Assembly: GCA_945905815.1 (NCBI GenBank)
Contig: CAMDQH010000027.1
Coordinates: 1-32,769, forward strand
DNA length: 32,769 bases
From: Bacteriovorax stolpii
GTDB taxonomy: Bacteria; Bdellovibrionota; Bacteriovoracia; Bacteriovoracales; Bacteriovoracaceae
Direction: 5' to 3'
Shown piece by piece: positions 11,201 through 19,293 of the stretch. The notes beneath the pieces are model-generated. The model was not told the DNA's origin. It did no database searches and saw nothing but the letters and a program-made list of their open reading frames with translations. Positions within the stretch are counted from its first letter, which is position 1; each line of letters starts with the position of its first letter. A program made the translations under genes and the position numbers.

Positions 11201-12480
11201 GGCGTAATCGAAATCGGATTAGCATCCATACTTCCAATATTGGTTAATACCAGAGTGAGAATTTGAATAGAACCAACACCAATTAATGAGAATTCTGCAA
11301 CATCATCAACCATATTTGTTTTTAAAAGGGCAGCATTGAGTCCACGACCTTGAAAGTAATCGGCGAGAGTTAAAGTTTTACTGCCTTTACCACCTTCATA
11401 GTCGATAACGATTCCACTTTTAAGTAATACCCCGGTAGTCACAGGACTAAATTTAAAGGAGAGATCACAGATTTCATTAATTTCAATATCTCTACCCACA
11501 CAAGTACTTCCTACGGGATCAAAAGTAAAAGGTGGAGTAAGGGTCACATTCCCAACAGACAGTTTATCGTACCCGACATTTTTAAAAGAGATTGTAACCG
11601 TATCAGATCCATTTTTGGGAACGATACCAAAATCATAAGAAGGATTTGTATTATTAAGCTCTAAGCGGCCTTCGATAATATCCGTGACTGCTTTCAATAC
11701 TGCTGGAGCCATGGCAGTGCTAATGCCATTGTTGTAATTCATTCTCAGTGTTGAACTCTTTGGGCCAATTGACTGGGAATTATAGGTTACATCTACTAAG
11801 CAGGTTGTTTTGCCGGGAATTGTTAGGCCACAGGTTCCATTTGTTCCAGGATAAGTTCCCCCAGTAAAATTAAAATCATTCAATGGAGAAAAAATCATGG
11901 AAACTGAATTGGCGGTCAAATCTCCGGAGTTTGTCACCTTTATTATTTTCTTGGCCGTATCCCCTATTCCAAGCGCACCATAAAAATAAATAGGCAATTC
12001 TGGCTGAAGATTTGCCAACATTCCGGCCTTGCCTTTAACCACCACTTGACTGGTAGTCATACTTACTCCGTTCTCAAATCGAATTGGAAGTAGATCTTGA
12101 AAATTTCCAGATTGTGTTGGCATGAAACGTAGAACAACTTTACAAGTTCCACCCGACATTAAAGTAGCGCCACAATTTCCGCCCAAACCAGGAAACTCTC
12201 CACCCAGATAAGAAAAAGGACCTGTAGGATCAAGTGCCCCAAAGCTAATGGTCGTAGCATCAAAGACACCCGGATTGGTCACTTCAAACTCAATATCATT
12301 TACGGTATTGACTACCACTTCACCAAATTCAATATTTTCAGAGCCACTAAACTCAAGGCGACCAAGTTTTTTTTCATCAAATTTGACGACATTAGATTTT
12401 TCATTGCAACCGAATGACAAAACTAACAAGGCAATAAGGAATAGATGGTAAAGCTTAAGGAACAAAACTTCCCCCCTCAT
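8254..12480 (-). CDS. Giant ASH-repeat (choice-of-anchor D) lipoprotein with FN3 and FGE-like C-terminus
   Basis: A secreted lipoprotein of up to 1408 residues. Lipobox LSFGC places the lipidated Cys at 25 (Asn next). About eight repeats of roughly 100-120 residues fill residues 40-1000. Each ends in a 'C-x-hydrophobic ... F-x-P-x-x-x-G' signature (GTCKVVLRFMPTQSG, QSCSINFLFQPTSVG, ASCGFPVQFNPQCVG). This is the pattern of ASH/choice-of-anchor-D immunoglobulin-like domains. One FN3-like domain (about 1000-1105) follows, then the joint LIHRWEANRQVCEEY and a compact FGE-like domain with RLMGLLEYRLA at about 1224, YDLIGNGWEWLRD at about 1268 and terminal GARC. The C-terminal module is shared with its neighbours while the N-terminal part is different, a domain-swap pattern. 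It overlaps the upstream gene by 26 nt from the ATG. A TTG at 12465 preceded by AGGGGGGA is an alternative start that gives a more usual signal peptide length. Confidence 0.85.
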   Translation of the reverse strand: MRGEVLFLKLYHLFLIALLVLSFGCNEKSNVVKFDEKKLGRLEFSGSENIEFGEVVVNTVNDIEFEVTNPGVFDATTISFGALDPTGPFSYLGGEFPGLGGNCGATLMSGGTCKVVLRFMPTQSGNFQDLLPIRFENGVSMTTSQVVVKGKAGMLANLQPELPIYFYGALGIGDTAKKIIKVTNSGDLTANSVSMIFSPLNDFNFTGGTYPGTNGTCGLTIPGKTTCLVDVTYNSQSIGPKSSTLRMNYNNGISTAMAPAVLKAVTDIIEGRLELNNTNPSYDFGIVPKNGSDTVTISFKNVGYDKLSVGNVTLTPPFTFDPVGSTCVGRDIEINEICDLSFKFSPVTTGVLLKSGIVIDYEGGKGSKTLTLADYFQGRGLNAALLKTNMVDDVAEFSLIGVGSIQILTLVLTNIGSMDANPISITPFGSGGAISANQSSGCFAVTRINRGGQSCSINFLFQPTSVGVFSETLTMNYHNGIETVEKVITVFGRSIRKAKLELVSVNQMALDNSILSTDISNAILVKVKNVGSGTARDLSENLRSPYFYANSFGPFAGSYPGVGGDCPADRRLPPGAECTLALAVSYRGINFTYAYDFQVLYDDGIEARSLEDPLMSFNATFVFPGVLAGGVPSIHWKFPQLIGNFPVGINSDEIGIVNIQHSGNFSATLTAYSVTMTSTPLCGLDLLPTQGMILGTSTCLPLSILENGASCGFPVQFNPQCVGVYQGEVNFTYTTAAMAPATVSKIVAFRAEAKELGYLTLLPASLSFTTLVNVPATGSMVVTNSGKGNAVYNVASVINPIATPGVVAISGPGTTGNFILGPGQSETIDVAFNPPMTPKQYNVDFSFNYDNTDDFDDFDATISNDNYNKKIISGSAYMTSGYTTQIVIANNAASKHLGFAAVGGTVADAISVTNLAGLASTVNFSFTGPGAARYTSSVASCVLASSASCSVNVTFTAVAAGLISNSPANFVATYFDGVSTITKVLPLTAETRSQNVNHAGWERIKAYSDLSTSTVYLKWKPFTGLATTIYGYMIFRRLAWQNYDMNTPIATDVLTDYYEDSTAIPGTEYYYLVTPIYTGNNQAAIVGATKSYPSIPTQGFSKVQIIAPPRYMSLIHRWEANRQVCEEYLNGSYQNSSDNFSCTAYGLGSSAQKFDFGKHLFVDRYEINNGVGATYYNEPGKTPKQDFTQQGVEGAWDYCRNNSRTASMQINQNGSEVTGTRSKRLMGLLEYRLAVEFEDANDLTENSCAVTSGNLTGQRSSCVSRHEIYDLIGNGWEWLRDKMSGGAGSTGSNIESNWAQDSYLNNLSYAGLNSSYFSPQAYSLYSCFSPILGIPVPSNGASCGDHNTMPIFTDSNYRAPWDFVNNYPVPTVLQAGGPFSSTLSKFNLFWLIGDGQTPLAGARCSYTY

Positions 12481-15400
12481 CTTCTTCTACCATCGCAGCA
12501 CAACGTCCACCCACATCAGGATATTTAAGGTTCGATTCAGTCAGCGTATAACTATAGCGTCCCTGGGCATTGATATTGGGTTCACATGATTGGGAATTGC
12601 GGTAAGAAATACCGTAGACAGCGTCACTTAAACTTTGGCTATTGCAAGGGAAGCCTCCAACAACATAACCAGCTGTTTGACCATTAATCGAGGCTATATT
12701 AAGAATAGAGAGTCCAATACTACCGTAAGCATTCAAATCAGTTTGCGGTGCTTGTAGATCAATTCGGCCAAAATCGTTTCCAATACTAGCTGCAGAAATG
12801 GTGGTAGCACCGGTTGTGTTCCATCCTAACGAAGGAGCCGCGAGAGTAAATTTCATACTATCACCATCACAATGATTAGGATCCTGACAAAACAGCGGAA
12901 CACCACTGAACTTAGAAAAAAATGGTGCTGTGGTAAAAACATTTCGAGAGTTAGCAACTGCCGACCCAGTCGAGCCATAATTGTAATAAACGGCATGTTG
13001 ATAATAGAAGCCGTTACCATAAATGTTAGTATTAAGTAGGGTCTGTGTCGCTCCGTTCACACCAGCGGCTGCACTATAGACATAGAAACCGGTACGATTT
13101 GGTCCCACCGAGGTGGTGAAATTTAATGTTTTAGTCACGTCACCTCCCAGAGTTAGAGCATCTGAGATAATGTTTGGATCTTGAGTGTATGAACTTGGAT
13201 AGCAATCTTCCGCCGTACTACAGATAAATTTTTCACCACTCCACTCTGGCACGTTCCCCATAATATCCTGAACACCATATTTAAAGGTACAGGCAGCAGT
13301 ACTATTTAATCCTTGTGAACCACTAGCAAAAACGGGCCCAGTCCCGGCGACATCAAGTCCAGTGGTTTCCCAGGCAGTGGTGCGCGGATAACGAAAGTGT
13401 TTTAAATTTAGTTCGTTTTTTTTCTGACCATAGTCTCCATTGCTGGCCTTCGAAAAATTCAATTCATGGTTGGCCAAACCACCTACCGGTCGTGTACCCG
13501 TCGGAGCATAGCCATGCTTGGTATTGCAACCCATGTTGTGACGACTACCGATGGCCGCTTCGTAATGATTAGAGTAATTTTCCACTTCAATCGGATCGGC
13601 CATCAAGGCCACATATTCTTGCTTACGGGGAAGTCGCTTAGACAGAGTCTTAATGAGCCCATCCGAGGGAGATTTTAAATTAACAGAAAAAGTGCCACAG
13701 ATCTTGCTCATGTTTCCCTGGGAAATCATGGTAAGCGGAGGAAGACCTGCCTTATTTGAGATTGCAGTGCCGGCAACGATAGAAAGATTTCCTCCAGCAG
13801 TCGTTATCGCCTGTTCAATCGTTTTCCATGCCCCACCTTCACGATAAAAACATGAATCATTGGGCATTAGAGTAGTCCACGACCATGACCCTCCTTTTTT
13901 AGTCGCACGATTGTAAAACACCGAGCCATCGGCAGCTGTATTGGGAAGGGTATGCAAATTAATACAAGCACCGTCTTCAACGCCAGTTCGCTGATTTGAT
14001 GTAAGAAAAGATTCAGCGGCGCACCCCGGATCATTTAAAGCATCGCAAGCTAAGGCCGCACGATTTTCGTGCGTTCCAACACTAGTACCGTTATGACAGG
14101 TCAGGAGCGCCCGCGAAAAATTACAACCAAGTTCAAAGCGATCAATTAACAAATGACCTCTAAAGTCTAAATAGAGCGCACCAGCGGGTGCAAAACGACG
14201 GGAACCAATGCCAGTGTAGGCACAACGGTATTGATTATTTCGATCAGGGATCTTTCCTAATCTTTCACACGACTCTTTATTTAACATCCACCGATGGGCC
14301 ATAGCAGTGTTACTTGGAGGAGTTACAATTTTAAGAATGTAATCGCCTGGAGTGGAAAGTAAATCAACCTTAGTCGCGCCAATATAGGGTTCAACTTTAT
14401 ACCAATAGACTTGAGCATCATTTGCCGAGACAGGGGAAGGAATTGTGTAATCTACAAATTCGGCCTGATAGAAGTTTCGATTAGGATCGTTGAAGCTGAT
14501 TAGATTGGCCTTAATTACCGAGACACCAGTGACATCAACCCAACCAGCAGTTGTAGCAACAGGCGGAGTGGTAGAATGAGAATTGGCATATGGCATACGA
14601 AAAACTTTGTAGCCAACTGTTCCCGAAAGGTCACCGGCCGAGAACAAACTATTATCTTGAAAAATAAAATCTTTCCAAGCAAGTCGTACCATGCGACCAC
14701 CAATACTGGTTTTAGTGGAAGATAAAGTTGCACCTGTATAATTTTTCTTAAGCAATGAATATTCAGCGGGGAAAGAAAAATCCGGTTTGATAGAGCTGTC
14801 ATCGACTCCGCGGGATGAAACTTTGAAGGGTAATCCAGCATCATCGATTTCTTGTCTGGTCGCAAAGAAATCATTCTTACTTGAAAAGCTCTCTGGCACA
14901 CTCCCTTCAATAACATCATCCTTTAAACCAATCGCCATAATAGATGTCCAACCTTGTGGAACGGCTTTCTGGATTTCAATGGTGCAGCTAAAGCTTGAAG
15001 CAATTTGCCCAAAAAATAGATTATTACCAACATCTTCAAAAACAGTGCGAACTGCGACTTGAACTTGAGTCCCTGCAATTTTCCCCGTTACGGTTTTTGA
15101 ATACTGAGTATTGGCATCATGGTTGCCCTGAAGGTTTACAGTGACAGCATTATTCCAATCTAAAGGCCCCACACCTTCTTGCAGAAGAATTTCATAGCGC
15201 GAAAAAGTTCCTGATGATGGACCCTTCCATTTTACGGTGAAACCATCAGTCGTTGGTGATTGACAATACCTGGTACCAGTTCCTGGGCCAGGAGAAAGTA
15301 AATATGTTTCACTCAGGTAAGTCGCAGGTCCAGGTTGCTGATACTGAGGCACGCCACATTTCCAGGCGGTATTTTCGTACACTTTTGTAGGTGCACCGGC

Positions 15401-16789
15401 AGTCAGAGAAGACTCAACCTTGAAGCAATAATTTGCACCTTCAGTGAGACCAATAACTTTAATTTTTTTACTCGATTTTGTAGGTGTACTAAACAATTTC
15501 TCTGTCGGAGAAAGATTCGTTAGTATTGATTCCGCACAAAGCATAGGTGGGAGACATTGCTTCATCGTTACCCGAAAACCATCGGTGGCACCTAGGTTTT
15601 CATTTGCACCGTAAATCCAACTTAACTCAACTGCATCGACTCCAAATTCAGCAAGTTCTGCTCCAGCGAAGGGAGCAACAGGAGGTGTGGTGGCAGCATC
15701 TTGGTAAGTGTCTTCACCTTGATAATCACCACAAGTATCATCACATGCAACTACGAAAACTCGATAAGTGGTATTGGGAAAATTCACTGGAAACTGATAG
15801 GAAGAAACATTGGGATTATTGGCCGAAACTGCGACATCAACATAACTCATTGTGATGGAGTCAACGGGAGGATTAATGCTAGTGGTGCTCGTATTAGTGG
15901 TGAAGAATATTCGGTATTTAGTAAAATTACCACTGGCCGGCGACCATGAAGCAATTAAATTCGATAGACCATTTGCATTATTGGGAACATAAGCCGTGTT
16001 GATTCCATTAAAGAGAATAGGACGATCAGGATAGGTTGATTTGGCCAGAGTGACTAAATTCTCATCTTCAACAGCAGGATTCTGTCCATCTTTGGCGCTA
16101 ACCCAAACATGATAGAATGTATTTTCTTCCAGGCCAGTCAGTGTGTATGAAGTAGCATTAGGATTAGCAATCAAAACAGAACTAATCGCACCTAAACCTT
16201 GCTTTTGATAATAAATGCTATAGCCCGTAATATCATAAACCGTGGTCGGAGCAAAGGCATTGGCACGTGGTCTAGCGGCGCCAGCTGGTGCCCAAGTCAC
16301 AGTTAAAGCTGATTTTCCAAGTGATCCTTGTACATTCTCAAGCTTGATGGCGCCATTAAATAAGGGAGTTTCATATCCCAAAACAGGTAAGACTATGGCA
16401 TTGGTGTTATAATCTTCGAGTAAAGAAACTCGGTTGCGCGCTCTAACGACTAATGAATAAGGAACAGTCCTAAAATTCAGATTATTAATCATTATATTTA
16501 GTTTGCCGTTGGTATCGATACCAGCGTTTTCAGAAGCTAAAGATGCAGCAGATTGTGTGAAATTACCATCGACATATAAATTGTAATCAAAGATCCCTGA
16601 GCCACCACTGGCCGGTTCGAAACTAACTTGAAATCCTCTATGAGAAATGGCACGGGCCGAAGAAGCTCCGTTGAAGTTAAAGTCAAGGACCTGATTTTGA
16701 ATAGTCGACTTATCAATCTTTTTGGGATCTTCAATCGTTCCCACGCACCCAACGAGGGTTAGAAGATATATAAACATCCATGTTTTCAT
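12455..16789 (-). CDS. Giant FN3/FGE-like lipoprotein (first gene of operon)
   Basis: A secreted lipoprotein of 1444 residues from the ATG at 16789; a GTG at 16792 is also possible, since AAAGGA lies 9 or 6 nt upstream. The signal MKTWMFIYLLTLVGC has lipobox LVGC with the Cys at 15, followed by Val and the tether motif GTIEDPKKIDKS. FN3-like domains lie at about 142-255, 256-368, 370-480 and 505-610, with a longer degenerate one at about 700-820. The joint AMAHRWMLNKESCERLG lies at about 827. The FGE-like C-terminal half shows RLPRKQEYVAL at about 1052, YGVQDIMGNVPEWSG at about 1172, then GGFPC, GRYSY and GGRC near the end (about 1427). Many Cys in this half suggest disulphides after export. 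It is collinear with the products of 4229-8170 and 23781-27983. Binding or adhesion is inferred from domains; the partner is unknown. Confidence 0.85.
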   Translation of the reverse strand: MKTWMFIYLLTLVGCVGTIEDPKKIDKSTIQNQVLDFNFNGASSARAISHRGFQVSFEPASGGSGIFDYNLYVDGNFTQSAASLASENAGIDTNGKLNIMINNLNFRTVPYSLVVRARNRVSLLEDYNTNAIVLPVLGYETPLFNGAIKLENVQGSLGKSALTVTWAPAGAARPRANAFAPTTVYDITGYSIYYQKQGLGAISSVLIANPNATSYTLTGLEENTFYHVWVSAKDGQNPAVEDENLVTLAKSTYPDRPILFNGINTAYVPNNANGLSNLIASWSPASGNFTKYRIFFTTNTSTTSINPPVDSITMSYVDVAVSANNPNVSSYQFPVNFPNTTYRVFVVACDDTCGDYQGEDTYQDAATTPPVAPFAGAELAEFGVDAVELSWIYGANENLGATDGFRVTMKQCLPPMLCAESILTNLSPTEKLFSTPTKSSKKIKVIGLTEGANYCFKVESSLTAGAPTKVYENTAWKCGVPQYQQPGPATYLSETYLLSPGPGTGTRYCQSPTTDGFTVKWKGPSSGTFSRYEILLQEGVGPLDWNNAVTVNLQGNHDANTQYSKTVTGKIAGTQVQVAVRTVFEDVGNNLFFGQIASSFSCTIEIQKAVPQGWTSIMAIGLKDDVIEGSVPESFSSKNDFFATRQEIDDAGLPFKVSSRGVDDSSIKPDFSFPAEYSLLKKNYTGATLSSTKTSIGGRMVRLAWKDFIFQDNSLFSAGDLSGTVGYKVFRMPYANSHSTTPPVATTAGWVDVTGVSVIKANLISFNDPNRNFYQAEFVDYTIPSPVSANDAQVYWYKVEPYIGATKVDLLSTPGDYILKIVTPPSNTAMAHRWMLNKESCERLGKIPDRNNQYRCAYTGIGSRRFAPAGALYLDFRGHLLIDRFELGCNFSRALLTCHNGTSVGTHENRAALACDALNDPGCAAESFLTSNQRTGVEDGACINLHTLPNTAADGSVFYNRATKKGGSWSWTTLMPNDSCFYREGGAWKTIEQAITTAGGNLSIVAGTAISNKAGLPPLTMISQGNMSKICGTFSVNLKSPSDGLIKTLSKRLPRKQEYVALMADPIEVENYSNHYEAAIGSRHNMGCNTKHGYAPTGTRPVGGLANHELNFSKASNGDYGQKKNELNLKHFRYPRTTAWETTGLDVAGTGPVFASGSQGLNSTAACTFKYGVQDIMGNVPEWSGEKFICSTAEDCYPSSYTQDPNIISDALTLGGDVTKTLNFTTSVGPNRTGFYVYSAAAGVNGATQTLLNTNIYGNGFYYQHAVYYNYGSTGSAVANSRNVFTTAPFFSKFSGVPLFCQDPNHCDGDSMKFTLAAPSLGWNTTGATTISAASIGNDFGRIDLQAPQTDLNAYGSIGLSILNIASINGQTAGYVVGGFPCNSQSLSDAVYGISYRNSQSCEPNINAQGRYSYTLTESNLKYPDVGGRCAAMVEEDEGGSFVP
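12463..12480 (-). promoter_or_regulatory. G-rich ribosome binding site and alternative TTG start for the ASH lipoprotein
   Basis: Between the ATG at 12480 and a TTG at 12465 the minus strand carries AGGGGGGA about 5 nt before the TTG, while only a weak purine stretch precedes the ATG. Starting at TTG would give MFLKLYHLFLIALLVLSFGC, a standard lipoprotein signal, and reduce the overlap with the upstream gene to 11 nt. Confidence 0.45.
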
Positions 16790-16868
16790 CACGACAAATC
16801 CTTTGTCTTAATATCACCTTGGATGAAACGGTCTTTTTTGGAATTAACTTAATACGAAGAATTTGATC

Positions 16869-16881
16869 GGCAATTTTTGCC
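16869..16881. repeat. Short inverted repeat in divergent intergenic region
   Basis: GGCAA-TTT-TTGCC is a perfect 5-bp dyad between the minus-strand lipoprotein operon and the plus-strand small genes. It could be an operator half-pair or a small hairpin; there is no further evidence. Confidence 0.3.
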
Positions 16882-16923
16882 TGAGGGGAAAAATATCCTG
16901 GCCACTCGTTTCCATATTAGTAA

Positions 16924-16939
16924 TGGTATAATCATCATT
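16924..16939 (+). promoter_or_regulatory. Extended -10 promoter for the two small genes
   Basis: TGGTATAAT (16924-16932) is a perfect -10 hexamer with the TGn extension. No good -35 is visible at 16-18 nt, as is common for extended -10 promoters. The predicted start near 16939 gives a leader of about 14 nt that begins at the GGAGGGA ribosome binding site of the 16953 gene. Confidence 0.6.
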
Positions 16940-16952
16940 GGAGGGACTTACT

Positions 16953-17363
16953 ATGTCTCGATTAGACCACGCTCAAATCACTGATAAAAAAAACTCACCC
17001 ACTGCTGGGCCCATTTTTTCTACATTAAACCTTACTCGAAAATTAGAAGAACTTGGATTTCTCGTGTTTCCTTTAATGGAAAGTAAATTTATATGGAATC
17101 CTCTGGATTATCAAATGACCCTTGAAGGCTATCGCAAGTTGATAGTGCGAAAACCAGAGATTAAAAACTCCATCCTTTGGCTCGATTTTGAGGGTACTAT
17201 CCTAGATTTTCAGTGCAGTGATACTGAAGATGCCCTTAAGTTGAATAATGTGATTTCAAATATATTTAATCAATTTGAGATCAATTCCAAACAGGCGATG
17301 TTTAAAAATAACCAGAAATGCATACGTTTCTGTATAATTACCAAAACAACATTTGTAGGTTAG
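16953..17363 (+). CDS. Hypothetical protein, 136 aa
   Basis: I do not recognise this protein. The start is the ATG at 16953 (MSRLDHAQITDKK), chosen because GGAGGGA lies 7 nt upstream; an in-frame TTG at 16938 falls on the promoter side of that site. The product is soluble, without signal peptide or membrane span. It has a helical-looking centre (LTRKLEELGFLVFPLMESKF), an acidic/aromatic stretch SILWLDFEGTILDFQC at about 83-98, and a basic C-terminus. The next gene starts 2 nt after its stop, so the two are probably co-transcribed and may act together. They point toward the MotB/MotA genes and converge with them, so a link to the motor is only positional. Confidence 0.65.
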   Translation: MSRLDHAQITDKKNSPTAGPIFSTLNLTRKLEELGFLVFPLMESKFIWNPLDYQMTLEGYRKLIVRKPEIKNSILWLDFEGTILDFQCSDTEDALKLNNVISNIFNQFEINSKQAMFKNNQKCIRFCIITKTTFVG

Positions 17364-17365
17364 TT

Positions 17366-17698
17366 ATGAATGATATTATTCCTGTTTTTAATCAGATATG
17401 TGTTGAAAAAAATGTCTCACGAGAAAAATCTCAAATCCTACGCAAGTGGGTAGTCAACATCATCAAGGCTTTGCCTGAAGACTCCCCTGTCCGTATGGAT
17501 AGCTTCTCGCATGAAGGTGCTAATTATTTTTTATTAAGTTTTCCCATGACCGATATATTTACCAATCCCTGGGACACTAAAAGTTTGAATCTGTCCACCA
17601 CACTCTATCGCGCTTCTAAAGAAATAAATTTTGTCCCAAGATTTCAGAACCAGGGAAACTTTTCTGGCGTCACACTTAGAGTTAAGCTCGAAGCTTAA
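17366..17698 (+). CDS. Hypothetical protein, 110 aa
   Basis: This family is not recognised. The start is the ATG at 17366 (MNDIIPVFNQICVEKN), 2 nt after the preceding stop, with AGG 6 nt upstream; the longer frame from 17318 lies inside the upstream gene. It is cytoplasmic in character: a helical N-terminal half (REKSQILRKWVVNIIKALPED) and a beta-rich C-terminal half ending in GVTLRVKLEA. Its stop overlaps the stop of the convergent MotB-like gene by 2 nt, leaving no room for a terminator between them. Confidence 0.65.
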   Translation: MNDIIPVFNQICVEKNVSREKSQILRKWVVNIIKALPEDSPVRMDSFSHEGANYFLLSFPMTDIFTNPWDTKSLNLSTTLYRASKEINFVPRFQNQGNFSGVTLRVKLEA

Positions 17699-18465
17699 GG
17701 CAGATCCTCAATCTCTTGAGTAGAGTCTTTAAAATAGACCCCAAGACCCATCTTGATATTTTTGGATACATCTTTAGGTTGAATCACTTTAATTACCACC
17801 CGGCGATTGAGCTTTTGATTCTCAGGAAGAGATTTTCCAGTGGCATCCATCATCGCAGCAACCGGTCTAGTATCTGCATAACCGATAACCGCTAGCTTTG
17901 ATGGTTCAAATCCGCCAATTTCAAAACGCTCCACCACGGCCGAAGCCCTAGCACTAGACAGTGCCCAGTTATTGGCAAAACCGGAGTTTGGACGAGGAGG
18001 AATATTATCGCTGTGGCCTTCCACTAGAATGCGGTAATTTGGGTTAAGTGAGCGGATGATCGAAATCATTCCATCTAAGCTAGCCTCTACTGACTCACCT
18101 AGCTCAGCTGACTGATCATCAAACAAGGCACTTCCTTGAAAAACCACATTTAAATCTCCATCTTTAATAGAAATCTTGGCCATCTTTACAATTTCAGGAT
18201 GCCGGGAAAGTTCATCTTCAAAATTTTTAAGCTTCTGCTCAGATTCCTTCCCCTCACCTTTGAATTCACCTTTACCAGGACCTTTTCCTTTTTCCTTACT
18301 AAAATGATCCGCTATGACCTTCACTTTTTGCTGAAAGCCAGCAGGCTCATAATTGGCAAAGGCCATCATGAGAATAAAAAAGCAAGCGACCAAAGTCATC
18401 ATGTCGGCGTAAGAGACAAGCCATAGTTCTTCTTCATCTGGTGGATCGAATTTGCGCTTTGCCAT
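17695..18465 (-). CDS. motB: MotB-family stator protein
   Basis: This is the peptidoglycan-anchored stator subunit of an ion-driven motor. Its 256 residues have the usual layout. A short cytoplasmic N-terminus leads into one membrane span containing the signature WLVSYADMMTLVACFFI, whose Asp21 corresponds to the ion-binding aspartate of MotB. A Lys/Gly/Glu-rich linker lies at about 60-85. An OmpA-type peptidoglycan-binding domain covers about 100-225, with LVEGHSDNIPP and NWALSSARASAVV. The gene starts 1 nt after the stop of the MotA-like gene with AAGG 7 nt upstream, so the pair is translationally coupled. No flagellar genes are nearby; the neighbours are outer-membrane candidates and a FliF/FliG-like protein, so a non-flagellar motor is possible. 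Whether it uses H+ or Na+ cannot be told. Confidence 0.92.
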   Translation of the reverse strand: MAKRKFDPPDEEELWLVSYADMMTLVACFFILMMAFANYEPAGFQQKVKVIADHFSKEKGKGPGKGEFKGEGKESEQKLKNFEDELSRHPEIVKMAKISIKDGDLNVVFQGSALFDDQSAELGESVEASLDGMISIIRSLNPNYRILVEGHSDNIPPRPNSGFANNWALSSARASAVVERFEIGGFEPSKLAVIGYADTRPVAAMMDATGKSLPENQKLNRRVVIKVIQPKDVSKNIKMGLGVYFKDSTQEIEDLP

Positions 18466-18466
18466 T

Positions 18467-19258
18467 TTAAGCCTTCCCTACGATGTCTTTCCAATTAATG
18501 CGATTTTCGGGAGGTAAAAATGAGTTGAGTTCTTCGGCCAAGATCACCGGATTCTGCTTATCCATGATGAGTTTGGTGCCTTCGATAACAATTAAATCTT
18601 TCAAATATAAATTTTTCGAATGCAAAATAAGATTTTCTGCCACAGGCAAGAAAGCGATATTCGATAAGGCACAGCCATAGAGCGTAGTAATGAGACATAC
18701 ACCCATGGCAGGCCCAATCATCTTCAGGGAATCTGGGCCACCTAAGTTGGCCAGAAGAACAACCATTCCGATAGTGGTACCCAACATTCCAAAAGCAGGA
18801 GCGAATTTTGCTACCACTTTCAGTTTTCCGGCCTCTTCTTTTCGTTCAACGTCCTGGTTATTGGCACGATCATCCAGAATTTTCACAATTCTTTCCTGAG
18901 TCATGACCCCATCGGCTACCATCATCAGCGCTTCTTTAAGAAACGTATCAGAAGATTTAGAGGCCAAAGCTTCAAGTGGCGTCCCTTTTCGATATGCATC
19001 CCCAATTTTAATCATTTCAGTAATGATTTTAGAGTTCGCAGTTACATTTTTGATGAAAACAATTTTGAAAAAAGTTTTAAAAAGCACCCAGATTCTGTCT
19101 AAGCGGAAAGCAATTGCAGTGGAAGTTAAGGTTCCGCCCACAACAATAAATGCACTGGGAACATCCCAAAATATTCCTAAAGTGGGAGAAGATAATCTTA
19201 GCCCAATGACAAAAACAATTCCTGCCGACAATAAGCCCAATATCGAGAAAATATTCAT
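18467..19258 (-). CDS. motA: MotA-family stator protein
   Basis: This is the membrane-embedded stator subunit that works with the adjacent MotB-like protein. Its 263 residues carry four hydrophobic segments: IFSILGLLSAGIVFVIGL, DVPSAFIVVGGTLTSTAIAF, the third span with APAFGMLGTTIGMVVLL (the family-conserved proline and GT motif), and GVCLITTLYGCALSNIAF. The cytoplasmic loop between spans 2 and 3 is basic/acidic helical (EALASKSSDTFLKEAL), the region that touches FliG in flagellar motors. AAAGG lies 6 nt before ATG. The length and pattern fit PomA/MotA better than the TolQ/ExbB branch. The gene is divergent from the gene at 19294, with only 35 bp between the two start codons. Confidence 0.92.
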   Translation of the reverse strand: MNIFSILGLLSAGIVFVIGLRLSSPTLGIFWDVPSAFIVVGGTLTSTAIAFRLDRIWVLFKTFFKIVFIKNVTANSKIITEMIKIGDAYRKGTPLEALASKSSDTFLKEALMMVADGVMTQERIVKILDDRANNQDVERKEEAGKLKVVAKFAPAFGMLGTTIGMVVLLANLGGPDSLKMIGPAMGVCLITTLYGCALSNIAFLPVAENLILHSKNLYLKDLIVIEGTKLIMDKQNPVILAEELNSFLPPENRINWKDIVGKA

Positions 19259-19275
19259 TTAATACCTTTGAATCG

Positions 19276-19291
19276 TGGTAATATAAAACCG
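19276..19291 (+). promoter_or_regulatory. Candidate extended -10 box for the motor operon
   Basis: TGGTAATAT at 19276-19284 fits TGn plus a 4/6 -10 hexamer. Transcription would begin about 3 nt before the ATG at 19294, which has no recognisable ribosome binding site, so the message would be nearly leaderless. The 35-bp divergent gap must also serve the MotA-like gene. Confidence 0.3.
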
Positions 19292-19293
19292 TA

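Noticed and set aside
14515-14919. Minus-strand open frame of 134 codons
   Set aside because: It is an out-of-frame shadow within the 12455-16789 gene, whose reading frame is secured by FN3 and FGE-like motifs on both sides.
16862-16885. Sigma-28-like -10 (GCCGATCA on the minus strand) before the lipoprotein operon
   Set aside because: No TAAA-type -35 lies at the required distance, so flagellar-class control is not supported.
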